DNA of 64,000 nt from Gp6-AA40 sp035711805 (GTDB lineage: Bacteria; Acidobacteriota; Vicinamibacteria; Vicinamibacterales; UBA2999): assembly GCA_035711805.1 (NCBI GenBank), contig DASTBV010000192.1, positions 1 through 64,000 of the forward strand. The letters are read 5' to 3'. Numbering within the stretch: position 1 is the stretch's first letter; each line of letters opens with the position of its first letter. A program made the translations under genes and the position numbers. Of the stretch, positions 56,374 through 64,000 are shown piece after piece. A model generated the notes under the pieces. The model saw nothing but the letters and a program-made list of their open reading frames with translations. It ran no database searches and was not told where the DNA came from.

Positions 56374-56450
56374 GGGCTAAGGGCTGGTCTAGGGAACAGG
56401 AATCAGGGAACAGGGAACAGGGATCAGGGAACAGGGATCAGGGAACAGGG
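56353..56450. repeat. GACCAGCCCTT composite repeat, copy 2 (reverse orientation)
   Basis: Read on the minus strand: CCCTGATCCCTGTTCCCTG-type units (56391-56450), the core GACCAGCCCTT (56377-56387) and AGGCC/TTAGGCC units (56353-56376). It contains the stop codon of the monooxygenase gene at one end and abuts the ATG of the ankyrin gene at the other, where AGGGAACAGGG can serve as ribosome site. Confidence 0.8.
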
Positions 56451-57713
56451 ATGAGTGAGGCGGAGCAGAGGCTTCGGGAGGTCATCAGGGCCGTTGAAGA
56501 CGATGACGTGGGGCGGGCGCGTCGTGTCCTCGGCGATTCGACGCTGCGCGACCACGTCAACGAACCGATCGGTCCGTTCGATTCACCGGCAATCATCCAT
56601 GTCAGGAGCGCCGCGATGCTGGATGTTCTGCTCGCGTCGGGCGCCGATATCAACGCACGCAGCAGGTGGTGGGCAGGCGGTTTTGGATTGTTGGACCTCG
56701 CGAAGCCGGACGTGGCGGCATACGCAATCGAGCGTGGTGCGACCGTCGATGCGCATGCGGCGGCCCGTCTTGGCCTTACGGATGCCCTTCACCGGCTGCT
56801 TGCCGGGGATAGCCAAATGGCGCATGCACGGGGCGGCGACGGCCAGATGCCGCTGCACATGGCAGGAAGCATCGAAGCGGCGGATTTGTTGATTTCCGCT
56901 GGCGCCGACCTCGACGCGCGCGATGTCGATCACGAATCGACGCCGGCACAGTACATGGTCCGGGACCGGCACGCGATCGCGCGACATCTCGTCGCGCGCG
57001 GCTGCCGGACGGACCTGCTGCTGACGGCGGCGCTCGGCGATTTCGACCGCACCCAGCAGCATCTCGATGCCGACGCCGGCTGCATCGAAATGCGGGTCAA
57101 CGATCGCTGGTTTCCGATGGCGAATCCGAAAGCCGGCGGGACCATCTACAACTGGACGCTCGATTCACACGCCTCCGCGCACCAGGTGGCAAAGAGGTTT
57201 GGCCATTCGGACGTCCTGCAGCTGCTCTTCGAGCGCACGGCGCCGGTGGCGAGAGTGGCCGAAGCCTGCCTCATCGAAGACGAAGGTGCCGCGCGCACTT
57301 TTCGCGCCGCGGTGCCGTCCCTGGCGGAGAAGCTGTCCCCCGATCAGCGCCAGCTGGTCGCGCACGCTGCCCGGAACAACCAGACACGCGCCGTCGCGCT
57401 GATGCTCGAGTGCGGCTGGCCAGTCGACGCCCGCGGGCAGCACGACGCAACCGTGCTGCACTGGGCCGGGTTTCACGGCAACGTCGAGATGGCGCGCGAG
57501 ATCCTGCGGTTCAACCCGCCGCTCGAAGCGACAGATGGCGACTTCAAGGGGACTCCGCTTGGGTGGACCATCCACGGTTCCGAGAACGGGTGGTACGCGA
57601 GCACCGGTAAACATGCCGAGACGGTGGAAGTGCTGTTAAAGGCGGGCGCAACACGGCCGCGAGAGATCGGCGGCAGCGCCGCGGTCCGCGCGGTGCTCGA
57701 GCGAAAGATCTAG
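56451..57713 (+). CDS. Ankyrin-repeat protein, 420 residues
   Basis: From the ATG at 56451, directly after the repeat. No signal peptide. Repeats: MLDVLLASGADINARSRWWA, EAADLLISAGADLDARDVDH, VALMLECGWPVDARGQHDAT and VEVLLKAGATRPREIGGSAA, with the TPLGWTIHGSENGW cap shared with the protein at 48147. Two repeats are distant (VAAYAIERGATVDAHAAARL). The ribosome site is supplied by the simple repeat, so expression may depend on that insertion. Cytoplasmic protein-binding scaffold; its partner is unknown. Confidence 0.85.
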   Translation: MSEAEQRLREVIRAVEDDDVGRARRVLGDSTLRDHVNEPIGPFDSPAIIHVRSAAMLDVLLASGADINARSRWWAGGFGLLDLAKPDVAAYAIERGATVDAHAAARLGLTDALHRLLAGDSQMAHARGGDGQMPLHMAGSIEAADLLISAGADLDARDVDHESTPAQYMVRDRHAIARHLVARGCRTDLLLTAALGDFDRTQQHLDADAGCIEMRVNDRWFPMANPKAGGTIYNWTLDSHASAHQVAKRFGHSDVLQLLFERTAPVARVAEACLIEDEGAARTFRAAVPSLAEKLSPDQRQLVAHAARNNQTRAVALMLECGWPVDARGQHDATVLHWAGFHGNVEMAREILRFNPPLEATDGDFKGTPLGWTIHGSENGWYASTGKHAETVEVLLKAGATRPREIGGSAAVRAVLERKI

Positions 57714-57762
57714 AAGGACCCCTCTGCGTATCCTTTTCCCTCCGCGCGGTGTCAAACCCGGC

Positions 57763-58770
57763 GTGCGAGTTGCCGTGCGGTCTGCCGCCATCGCAGTAGC
57801 GGTGTTTATCGGTGCCATGCTGACGTCGTCTGCCGGGGCCGGGCATCCGGCGGATCAGGTCGTGCCGCCGGCCGCAGGCGGGCGAGCACCGAACCCGATT
57901 CCCGGTCTTGCCGGCCTCGTCGAAACGCCAACAACCGGACCTGACGCGCCGCGCTTCGAGGTTGCCTCCGTGAAGCGAAACAAGAGCGGGGGTGGAAACT
58001 CGGCCGGTTTACGGCTGCTTGCGGGCGGCGGGGTTCGCAACACGAACGCCACGCTTCGGATGCTGATTCGACAGGCGTACAGGCTGTCGCTGACGGACGA
58101 GATCGTCGGCGGCCCGGCATGGTCCGACACGTACGGCTTCGACGTCGACGCACGTCCTGCGAAATCGGCCACGCTTGCGGAGTCCGCGTACATGATGCGC
58201 ACGCTGCTGGCAGAGCGTTTCAAGCTCGTGGCGCGCAAAGAGTCGCGCGAGGGACCGATCTACGCGCTCGTACTCGCCAGACGAGGGGGTGCACTCGGTC
58301 CGCAGATTAAGAGGCCATCCGGCGAATGCACGATGGTCATCCCAGATGTCGCTCTGTCTGCCAAAGGCGGCGCCAAAACAGCCGCATCCGCGAAGGTTAG
58401 TGCCTGGCCGGCTCCGGGGCGGCCTGGGCGGCGGTGCGGCGTGGGACCGGACGGCGACACGATGAAGGCTGGCTCCGTGACGATGGCGACGCTCGTCACT
58501 TTGCTGACGCCACTGATGGATCGCCCGGTCGTCGACAAAACGGGACTGACCGGAACGTTCGACTTCGATCTCCGCTATGACGGCGCGGCGGCGTCTTTTC
58601 TCGGGCGTGGGCGTGCCGCAGCGGTTTCACCCGACCTCCCATCGGATCCTGCCCGGGCACCGTCGATTTTTACGGCGCTGCAGGAACAACTGGGCCTCAG
58701 GCTCGAATCGCAGCGCGGCGCGGTGGACGTCCTCGCCGTGGTCTCGGCCGAACTGCCGACCGAAAACTGA
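57763..58770 (+). CDS. TIGR03435-family secreted protein, copy 4
   Basis: A 335-residue protein from a GTG at 57763. Signal segment AAIAVAVFIGAMLTSSAGAG, Pro-rich linker, then FEVASVKRNKSGGG, GGPAWSDTYGFDVDARPA, RFKLVARKESREGPIYALVL, a Cys pair, RPVVDKTGLTGTFDFDLRY and a degenerate end (VSAELPTEN). The linker of about 45 residues between the signal and the domain is longer than in the other copies. The ribosome site is weak. Its TGA is the first TGA of the following TCCCTGATCCCTG repeat. Confidence 0.82.
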   Translation: MRVAVRSAAIAVAVFIGAMLTSSAGAGHPADQVVPPAAGGRAPNPIPGLAGLVETPTTGPDAPRFEVASVKRNKSGGGNSAGLRLLAGGGVRNTNATLRMLIRQAYRLSLTDEIVGGPAWSDTYGFDVDARPAKSATLAESAYMMRTLLAERFKLVARKESREGPIYALVLARRGGALGPQIKRPSGECTMVIPDVALSAKGGAKTAASAKVSAWPAPGRPGRRCGVGPDGDTMKAGSVTMATLVTLLTPLMDRPVVDKTGLTGTFDFDLRYDGAAASFLGRGRAAAVSPDLPSDPARAPSIFTALQEQLGLRLESQRGAVDVLAVVSAELPTEN

Positions 58771-58855
58771 TCCCTGATCCCTGCTCCCTGATCCCTGATC
58801 CCTGCTCCCCGATCCCTGGACCAGCCCTTTGGCCTTAGGCCTTTGGCCTTGGGCC
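58768..58855. repeat. GACCAGCCCTT composite repeat, copy 3
   Basis: TCCCTGATCCCTGCTCCC units (58771-58818), then GACCAGCCCTT (58818-58828), then TTAGGCC/TTTGGCC units (58829-58855). Order and core match copy 2 exactly in orientation-corrected form. It begins at the TIGR03435 stop. Confidence 0.82.
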
Positions 58856-58876
58856 TGCTATTTTTAGTACCACCGA

Positions 58877-61525
58877 ATGCGGATCCTCTTCTCGATGCGT
58901 CATCCGGGGGTGCTGCGCAATTTCGCATCCACCCTCGAGGCGCTCGCCGCGCGGAACCACCAGATTCACCTCGTGTTCGGGCAGCTCGATGCCGAGCGCG
59001 ACGATCGGCTGCTCGACGACCTCACCCGTGCGCACCCCACGATCACGTGCGCCGAGGTGCGCCGCAAGACGTCGTGGCGGCTGTGGCTCGGCGTCGGCCG
59101 TGTCGCCCGCACCGCCGTCGATTACTTCCGCTACCTCACGCCCGAGTACGACAGCATCGTCAGCCTGAAGGAGCGGGCGCGCGCCAAGGTCATCGCCCCT
59201 GTCCGCTGGTTCATCGAGCGGTCTTTCTGGCGGCGCCCGGCCGCGCACCGGCGCCTCACGCGCGTGCTCCTTGCCGTCGAGCGCGCGGTTCCGATCGATC
59301 GCGCGGTCTTCGACCTGGTCAGGCGGGAACGCCCCGACGTGCTGCTCGTCGCGCCGCTCGTCGACATCGGCTCCGATCAGGTCGACTACGTGAAGGCGGC
59401 CCGCCGTCTCGGCATCCGGTCGGCGCTCCCGGTGCTCAGTTGGGACAACCTTACGAACAAAGGCCTGATCAGGCTGCAGCCGCAGCAGGTCTTCGTGTGG
59501 AACGATGCGCAGAAGACCGAAGCGGTCACGATGCACGGCACGGATCCCGCGGACATCACGGTGACCGGGGCGATGGTCTACGACCAGTGGTTCGCCCGCA
59601 GGCCGAGCACCACGCGCGACGAATTCTGCGCGCGTGTCGGACTTGATCCCGCCAACGTCGTTCTGCTGTATCTGTGCTCGTCGCCATTCATCGCGCCCGA
59701 CGAAGTGAACTTCATCGAGCAGTGGATCGCGGCCATCCGCCGTGCACCCGATCCGCGTGTGCGCGGTGCGGGGCTCCTCATCCGGCCACACCCGGAGAAC
59801 CTGCAGCCGTGGCTGCGGTTCGGCGAGATCAAGCTCGAGAACGTCGCCGTCTGGCCGAAGGGCGGCGTCAGCCCGGTCGACGCCGACTCGCGAAACGACT
59901 TCTTCGATTCGATGTACCACGCCGCCGGCGCCGTGGGCATCAACACCAGCGCCCAGATCGAATGCGGCATCGTCGGGCGCCCGGTCTTCACGATTCGAAC
60001 CCCCGATTACCATCGAACGCAGGAAGGCACCCTGCACTTCAGGCATCTGACGACAGAGGGCGGCGGGTTGCTGAACCTCGCGGACGACTTCGAGACACAT
60101 GTGCGGCAGATAGCCGAGGCGCTCGACGATCCCGCCGGCACCAGGCGGCGCATCGAGAGGTTCGTCCAGGTCTTCACGCGTCCGCACGGCCTTGCCGTCG
60201 AAGCGACGCCGCAGATGGTCGCGGCGATCGAACGGCTTGGCGCGCGGCCGGCGCCTGCACCCGAGCCGCCGCCGTTGTACGTCTATCCGCTGCGCGTGGT
60301 GCTGTTTCCCGTTGCGCTGACGCTCGCGCTCGTACGGCGAATCAGCCGTGTTACGCGCAAGCGAGAGCGGCAGCTGAGGCCGGTGACCGTTACCGGTACG
60401 CTCGTGCAGATGACGCTCTCCGTGTTCGACTGGCTCCTCGGCGTCAAGTCGATCAGAGAGTTCGTGAAGAACCGCATCCTTCCGCGGGCGGTGGCGCGGC
60501 TCTCGGCCGTCGATGCGCCGAGCGAGGAGGCTGTTGCAGTGGCCGGAATGCTGCAGAAGATGGCGCGCAGCGAGAAACCGGTGATCGTCGGGCCGTGGGT
60601 GAGCGAAGTCGGATTCGAGCTGCTGTACTGGATTCCATTTCTCAACTGGGTGAAAGCGAATTACCCGATTCAAGCCGAGCGGATGGTCGTGGTGTCGCGG
60701 GGCGGCGCCGGCGCCTGGTACCGCCATATCGGCGCGCGGTACATCGATCTGTTCGACTACTACACGCCCGAGGAGTTCCGTCAGCAGAGCGAACAGCGCA
60801 TCACGGACGGGAAGCCGAAGCCGCGGACGATTTCGGAGTTCGATCGCGACATCCTGAAGCTCGTCCAGCAGACGCTGCACATCCGCGACGGCGAGCTGCT
60901 TCACCCGATGCACATGTACCGGCTCTTCCACGAGTTCTGGCAGCGCCGCGGATCGGTGAGCGTGGTCGAGGACTTCGCCAGTTTCGCGCCGCTGCCGTCG
61001 CTGGATGCGGGCGAGGTGGCGTCGCGGCTGCCTGACGACTATGTGGCGATCCGGTTCTATTTCAACGACGCCTTCCCGGATACGGAGGCGAACCGGCGCT
61101 TCGTCGAGAATCTCGTCACCGCGCTTGCGGAAACGACCGACGTGGTCGTGCTGAGTCCGGCGGTGCAGCTCGACGATCATCAGGATCTGCCCATCGCGCG
61201 GCGCGGCCGGGTGCACGCGGCGGCGTCGCTGATGTCGCCGCGGACGAACCTGGACGTCCAATCGCAGATCATCGCCCGCGCCCGTGCCTTCCTCGGCACG
61301 CACGGCGGGCTCTCGTACCTGCCGCCGTTCTACGGGGTCAAGTCGCTGTCCTTCTATTCCAACCCCGGCTCGTTCTCGCCGCAGCATCTCGAGCTGGCGC
61401 GCCGCGTCTTCACGCGCCTGCAGCCCGGCTCGTACGTCGCACTGCACGTTGACGATCTCGCCACGCTGCAAACGACGCTGGGGGAGCGTTACGAGGCTAT
61501 TGCGGGGATAGCCCGTCGGCTGTGA
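58877..61525 (+). CDS. Two-domain glycosyltransferase-like protein
   Basis: An 882-residue protein. Residues 1-420 have a GT-B-like fold: opening MRILFSMRHPGVLRNFASTL, LVFGQLDAERD, the acceptor-side LSWDNLTNKGLIRL, the VTGAMVYDQWFARRPS hinge and RPHPENLQPWL, then INTSAQIECGIVGRPVFTIR as nucleotide-binding end. Residues 455-490 form a membrane-like or amphipathic linker. Residues 560-870 form a second domain (VSEVGFELLYWIPFLNWVKA, RFYFNDAFPDTEANRRFVEN, FLGTHGGLSYLPPFYGVKSL) resembling O-fucosyl/GT-type transferases. Probably makes a surface glycan. Linked to the PhyH-like gene downstream. Confidence 0.7.
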   Translation: MRILFSMRHPGVLRNFASTLEALAARNHQIHLVFGQLDAERDDRLLDDLTRAHPTITCAEVRRKTSWRLWLGVGRVARTAVDYFRYLTPEYDSIVSLKERARAKVIAPVRWFIERSFWRRPAAHRRLTRVLLAVERAVPIDRAVFDLVRRERPDVLLVAPLVDIGSDQVDYVKAARRLGIRSALPVLSWDNLTNKGLIRLQPQQVFVWNDAQKTEAVTMHGTDPADITVTGAMVYDQWFARRPSTTRDEFCARVGLDPANVVLLYLCSSPFIAPDEVNFIEQWIAAIRRAPDPRVRGAGLLIRPHPENLQPWLRFGEIKLENVAVWPKGGVSPVDADSRNDFFDSMYHAAGAVGINTSAQIECGIVGRPVFTIRTPDYHRTQEGTLHFRHLTTEGGGLLNLADDFETHVRQIAEALDDPAGTRRRIERFVQVFTRPHGLAVEATPQMVAAIERLGARPAPAPEPPPLYVYPLRVVLFPVALTLALVRRISRVTRKRERQLRPVTVTGTLVQMTLSVFDWLLGVKSIREFVKNRILPRAVARLSAVDAPSEEAVAVAGMLQKMARSEKPVIVGPWVSEVGFELLYWIPFLNWVKANYPIQAERMVVVSRGGAGAWYRHIGARYIDLFDYYTPEEFRQQSEQRITDGKPKPRTISEFDRDILKLVQQTLHIRDGELLHPMHMYRLFHEFWQRRGSVSVVEDFASFAPLPSLDAGEVASRLPDDYVAIRFYFNDAFPDTEANRRFVENLVTALAETTDVVVLSPAVQLDDHQDLPIARRGRVHAAASLMSPRTNLDVQSQIIARARAFLGTHGGLSYLPPFYGVKSLSFYSNPGSFSPQHLELARRVFTRLQPGSYVALHVDDLATLQTTLGERYEAIAGIARRL

Positions 61526-61556
61526 CTGGTGGCCGAGCGCGCGGAGGTAACGGCCT

Positions 61557-61730
61557 CACAGGAGCAACGGAGGAACGAAGACGAACGGAGGGCCGCTCAC
61601 GTCGCGGCAGGCCGCCTTCGGCGGCCAATCGAACGGCCGCAGTGTCTTCGTGGCCTTCGTGATCTTCGTGTCCTTCGTGGTGAAAGACCGACAAGACTCC
61701 GTTCGTCTTCGTTCCTCCGTTGCTCCTGTG
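61557..61730. repeat. 34-bp perfect inverted repeat with TTCGTG simple-repeat core
   Basis: Left arm 61557-61590 and right arm 61697-61730 are exact reverse complements over 34 bases (beginning CACAGGAGCAACGG and ending CGTTGCTCCTGTG). Weaker complementarity extends outward. The 106-bp middle contains a GCCGCCTTCGGCGGC hairpin and tandem CTTCGTG(G/A) units. The element fills most of the 257-base gap between the glycosyltransferase and PhyH-like genes. Confidence 0.9.
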
Positions 61731-61782
61731 AAACCGTTCCCTCCGTCCATCTCCGTGACCTACCGCGGTAGACTGGCACCGG

Positions 61783-62829
61783 ATGGTTGATTCGAAGCGG
61801 TTGTACCCGCACCGGCTCGCGAAGTCGGCGTTCATGGCGGTGAGCAACATCACCGGCCGCACGTGGCGGCATACGAGCAAGAACCTGACCCGCGCGCGCC
61901 GGCACTTTCTGCACCGGGCGCGCTACAGCAGCGCCGGGCGTGCGATGCTGGCGGTCACCGAGGCGGTCACCTCGCCGCGGGACGCGATCCAGCGCCGGAA
62001 CGCGGCCGCGGCGTACAACCGGACACACGCCGACATGCGCCTCGATCGGCGCGACGGCTACGCGATGCTGCCGCCCGGTTCAGTCGCCAACACCGATGAG
62101 ATCATTGCGCTGTCGCTGAGCCTGTTCGAAGAGAAGCAGCGGCAACTCGAGGCCGCCGCCGGATCGAGCCACTCCAAGAAGTGGGCGTTCCTGCGCAGTA
62201 TCCTGACCAACCAGGATCTGGCCAGTAACCCGAAACTGGTCGACTTTGCGCTGTCGGACTCCCTGCTCGGGCTCGTCACGAACTACCTCGGGACGATCCC
62301 GCACCTCAATCGCATCGATTTGCTCTACTCGGTGAACCACGGCGGGGAGGAAGCCATTTCCAGCCAGATTTATCACCTCGATCCCGAGGGGACGCGGCAG
62401 GCCAAGCTGTTCATGAACCTCCGGGACGTCGGCCCCGCCGAAGGCCCGTTCACGTTCATCCCCGCCTCCGAGACGACGCGGATCGTGAACGCCATCAAGA
62501 AGCGCCGGCTCGAGGACACGCAGATGGCGGCCGGCCGCTATTCCGACGACGAGCTGGAGGCGGTTGGGGGACTGAAGAAGGCGATCAGCGTGGATGGCCC
62601 GAAGGGGAGCGCGGCGCTGGTGGACACGTCACGCTGTCTGCATTTCGGCAGCCGGGTCAAGCCGGGCACGTACCGGCTGTGTCTCTACATTCAATATTGC
62701 ACGTCGCGCGAGCACGGGAACATGTTCGACGCTTCCCGCCACGCGAACGATCCGGTCAGGTACCTGGCCCTCATCAACAGCGCCCGCTCACCGCAGGGAG
62801 CGGTGGCCGCCCCACATCAGATGGGGTGA
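61783..62829 (+). CDS. Phytanoyl-CoA dioxygenase-like (Fe/2-oxoglutarate) protein
   Basis: A 348-residue protein from the ATG at 61783. The double-stranded beta-helix carries the iron motif H-x-D in SQIYHLDPEGTRQAKLFMNL and the distal His with the 2-oxoglutarate Arg in CLHFGSRVKPGTYRLCLYIQ. The N-terminal 90 residues are basic and helical (RTWRHTSKNLTRARRHFLHR). Family members hydroxylate lipid or sugar-linked substrates; next to a glycan transferase it may modify a glycan. No signal peptide. Confidence 0.8.
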   Translation: MVDSKRLYPHRLAKSAFMAVSNITGRTWRHTSKNLTRARRHFLHRARYSSAGRAMLAVTEAVTSPRDAIQRRNAAAAYNRTHADMRLDRRDGYAMLPPGSVANTDEIIALSLSLFEEKQRQLEAAAGSSHSKKWAFLRSILTNQDLASNPKLVDFALSDSLLGLVTNYLGTIPHLNRIDLLYSVNHGGEEAISSQIYHLDPEGTRQAKLFMNLRDVGPAEGPFTFIPASETTRIVNAIKKRRLEDTQMAAGRYSDDELEAVGGLKKAISVDGPKGSAALVDTSRCLHFGSRVKPGTYRLCLYIQYCTSREHGNMFDASRHANDPVRYLALINSARSPQGAVAAPHQMG

Positions 62830-62891
62830 CGCGGGGTCAGGAGAAAGGAGTTAGGAGCAAGGTGACGCGCGGCCGGACGACGACGCAGAGA

Positions 62892-63932
62892 CTAGCGCGC
62901 CCGGTCCGGTCCGTTGACTTGCTCGAAGACGCGCGGAGGTGGCGGCAGGCCCTTGGCCTTTGCGTCGGCCGCTTCCTTCTCCCAGGCGCGCTCCGCGAGC
63001 AGCACGTTGCGCATCGAGTGATTGCCCTCGTGGCAGGCGTACTCGTAGATCTCGTAGTCCGGCTGCTGCGTGATGGTCAGCCTCATCGTCCACGGCCGGG
63101 TAAACGTCAGCGGATCGTTCACCGTGATCTCGTAGTCGATCATCTCCGGATCGACGCGCGTGAAGCGCTCGGTCAGCCGTAGCTGGGTGCTGTGTGCCGC
63201 GCCGCCGACGGCCGTCCTGTCGGTGAAGTTCGACGATTCCACCACCAGCGTGTCGCCTTCCCAGTGGCCGCGAGCATCGCCCATCCAGAGCTGAATGTTC
63301 GAGCCGAGCGAGGGCTTGGGCCCGAGAGGGATGATGCGCGTGTCGTGAATCATCTCGTAGGTGATGACGACGGCGTTGGGCGTCTGCATGATGCGCGCGC
63401 CGTTGCCATAGACAGCAGGCATGAACGAGCCGATGGCGCCGCGGGTGATGCAGCGATCGTAGAGCGAGAAGTCCTGGATCTTCTCCCACGGGCCGACGCC
63501 GAAGGAGCCGCCCTGACGCGGCCGTGCCCGCGCCGCAGGCGTCGTCGCCGGAACACGGCCGTCCGGCGGATCGATCACCATCGACGTGTAGCTGAAGTCG
63601 CGCGTCCCTTCCTCGTTACGGAAGGTGCCCGTGCGCGCATCGTCGATAGCGCGCGCGTTCTGACGCTGCTTTGCGCGCGCAGCGAATTCCTGATCGGTGA
63701 GGTGTTGACGGGTGCCGTACTGCGGTTGCCGCGACATCGGTATGCCGCGCATGTCGTCGGTCGTCCAGGTACCGGAGAGGTCGGGATGTCCCCACGGCGT
63801 GCGCGGCGCCTTCCAGTTCGGATCGACGCGCTTGGCGGCTTTCGCATCAGCGGATCCCGCCGCCTGTGCTGCCGCCGGGCCGGCAATGCAAAGAACCGAG
63901 GCTGAGAAGATTGCAGCGGTCAGCAGTCGCAT
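62892..63932 (-). CDS. Secreted 'PDLSG' family protein, paralogue 4
   Basis: A 346-residue protein with signal peptide (LTAAIFSASVLCIAGPAAAQ). Family blocks KAPRTPWGHPDLSGTWTTDD, GHWEGDTLVVESSNFTDR, LRLTERFTRVDPEMIDYEIT and RPWTMRLTITQQPDYEIYEY then ACHEGN. The last block, ACHEGN, is shared with the long paralogue at 40483, and the front matches the short ones, so this member links the two subgroups. The start is 11 bases after the stop of a truncated upstream gene, so it is probably second in an operon. Confidence 0.77.
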   Translation of the reverse strand: MRLLTAAIFSASVLCIAGPAAAQAAGSADAKAAKRVDPNWKAPRTPWGHPDLSGTWTTDDMRGIPMSRQPQYGTRQHLTDQEFAARAKQRQNARAIDDARTGTFRNEEGTRDFSYTSMVIDPPDGRVPATTPAARARPRQGGSFGVGPWEKIQDFSLYDRCITRGAIGSFMPAVYGNGARIMQTPNAVVITYEMIHDTRIIPLGPKPSLGSNIQLWMGDARGHWEGDTLVVESSNFTDRTAVGGAAHSTQLRLTERFTRVDPEMIDYEITVNDPLTFTRPWTMRLTITQQPDYEIYEYACHEGNHSMRNVLLAERAWEKEAADAKAKGLPPPPRVFEQVNGPDRAR

Positions 63933-63943
63933 GACGGCAAATT

Positions 63944-64000
63944 CTACTCTTTCAACTCGCCCAGGAGTTGAGTGAGCCGCGAGGGCTCTGCCAGATCCAT
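63944..64000 (-). CDS. 3' end of an upstream gene, cut by the window edge
   Basis: On the minus strand an open frame enters from outside the window and ends at a TAG at 63944: the visible tail is DLAEPSRLTQLLGELKE. Eleven bases separate its stop from the next start, so it would be the first gene of an operon with the 'PDLSG' paralogue. Too short to identify. Confidence 0.4.
   Translation of the reverse strand: MDLAEPSRLTQLLGELKE

Noticed and set aside
56391..56450. CRISPR-like array
   Set aside because: Units are 7-14 bases with no unique spacers, and no cas gene is near; it is a simple tandem repeat.
58835..61471. 878-residue minus-strand open frame opposite the glycosyltransferase-like gene
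   Set aside because: It is the antisense shadow of a well-supported gene; its composition (Arg/His/Asp-rich, no domain) is typical of the reverse frame of GC-rich coding sequence.

Overview
The window is a high-GC, gene-dense stretch of bacterial chromosome. Its gene families point to an Acidobacteriota soil lineage, most likely a Vicinamibacteria-like one. There are four TIGR03435-family secreted proteins, four ankyrin proteins, a BlaI/BlaR1 pair, a DUF1592/DUF1552 pair with a planctomycete-type cytochrome domain, many S9, S41, M48 and M56 peptidases, and four paralogues of a secreted 'PDLSG' protein family. This placement is inferred from gene content; no rRNA is present.

Layout. 1-7 kb: end of a YciH/SUI1 gene, a cupin, a DUF4159 protein, a BON protein, a secreted methyltransferase, an RHS protein, an M48 protease and a beta-lactamase-like gene broken by an internal deletion. 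7-16 kb: ankyrin protein, VOC protein, an ECF sigma/anti-sigma/effector operon, a SYLF protein, three very small genes, an acyltransferase and a small winged-helix protein. 16-22.5 kb: a proteasome-like Ntn-hydrolase candidate and a four-gene minus-strand operon (blaI, blaR1, radical SAM, secreted protein) facing a TIGR03435 gene. 22.3-23.7 kb: a scar with an lspA tail, a tatC tail and the 3' half of a tRNA-Lys. 23.7-38 kb: S9 peptidase, a membrane-anchored Ser/Thr kinase, then a six-gene plus-strand run (metallo-beta-lactamase fold, prolyl oligopeptidase, DUF1592, DUF1552, ankyrin, S41). 38-54 kb: secreted paralogues, amidohydrolase, a 1464-residue Lhr-type helicase, YceI, pirin, PilZ and a second sigma/membrane protein pair. 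54-64 kb: two-domain AhpD-like protein, luciferase-like monooxygenase, ankyrin, TIGR03435, a two-domain glycosyltransferase-like protein, a phytanoyl-CoA-dioxygenase-like protein and a last 'PDLSG' paralogue.

The strongest unexplained signal is repetitive. (1) A cloverleaf-like palindromic element of about 55-95 bp occurs six times. It is inserted in frame twice in the helicase, and its stems differ by compensatory changes. It also supplies stop codons to two genes. (2) A short palindrome, GTCCGCCTGAAGGCGGAC followed by ACTACG, occurs eight times, five of them in frame inside genes and in several reading frames. (3) Simple-sequence repeats occupy the junctions of co-directional genes. Two of them appear to encode the signal peptides of the downstream proteins (ankyrin gene at 34790, S41 gene at 36342). 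(4) A composite repeat with the core GACCAGCCCTT occurs three times. Together these suggest that small repeats are a continuing source of new peptide segments, gene ends and leader sequences in this genome.

No CRISPR array, insertion sequence, phage module, rRNA gene or intact tRNA gene was seen.
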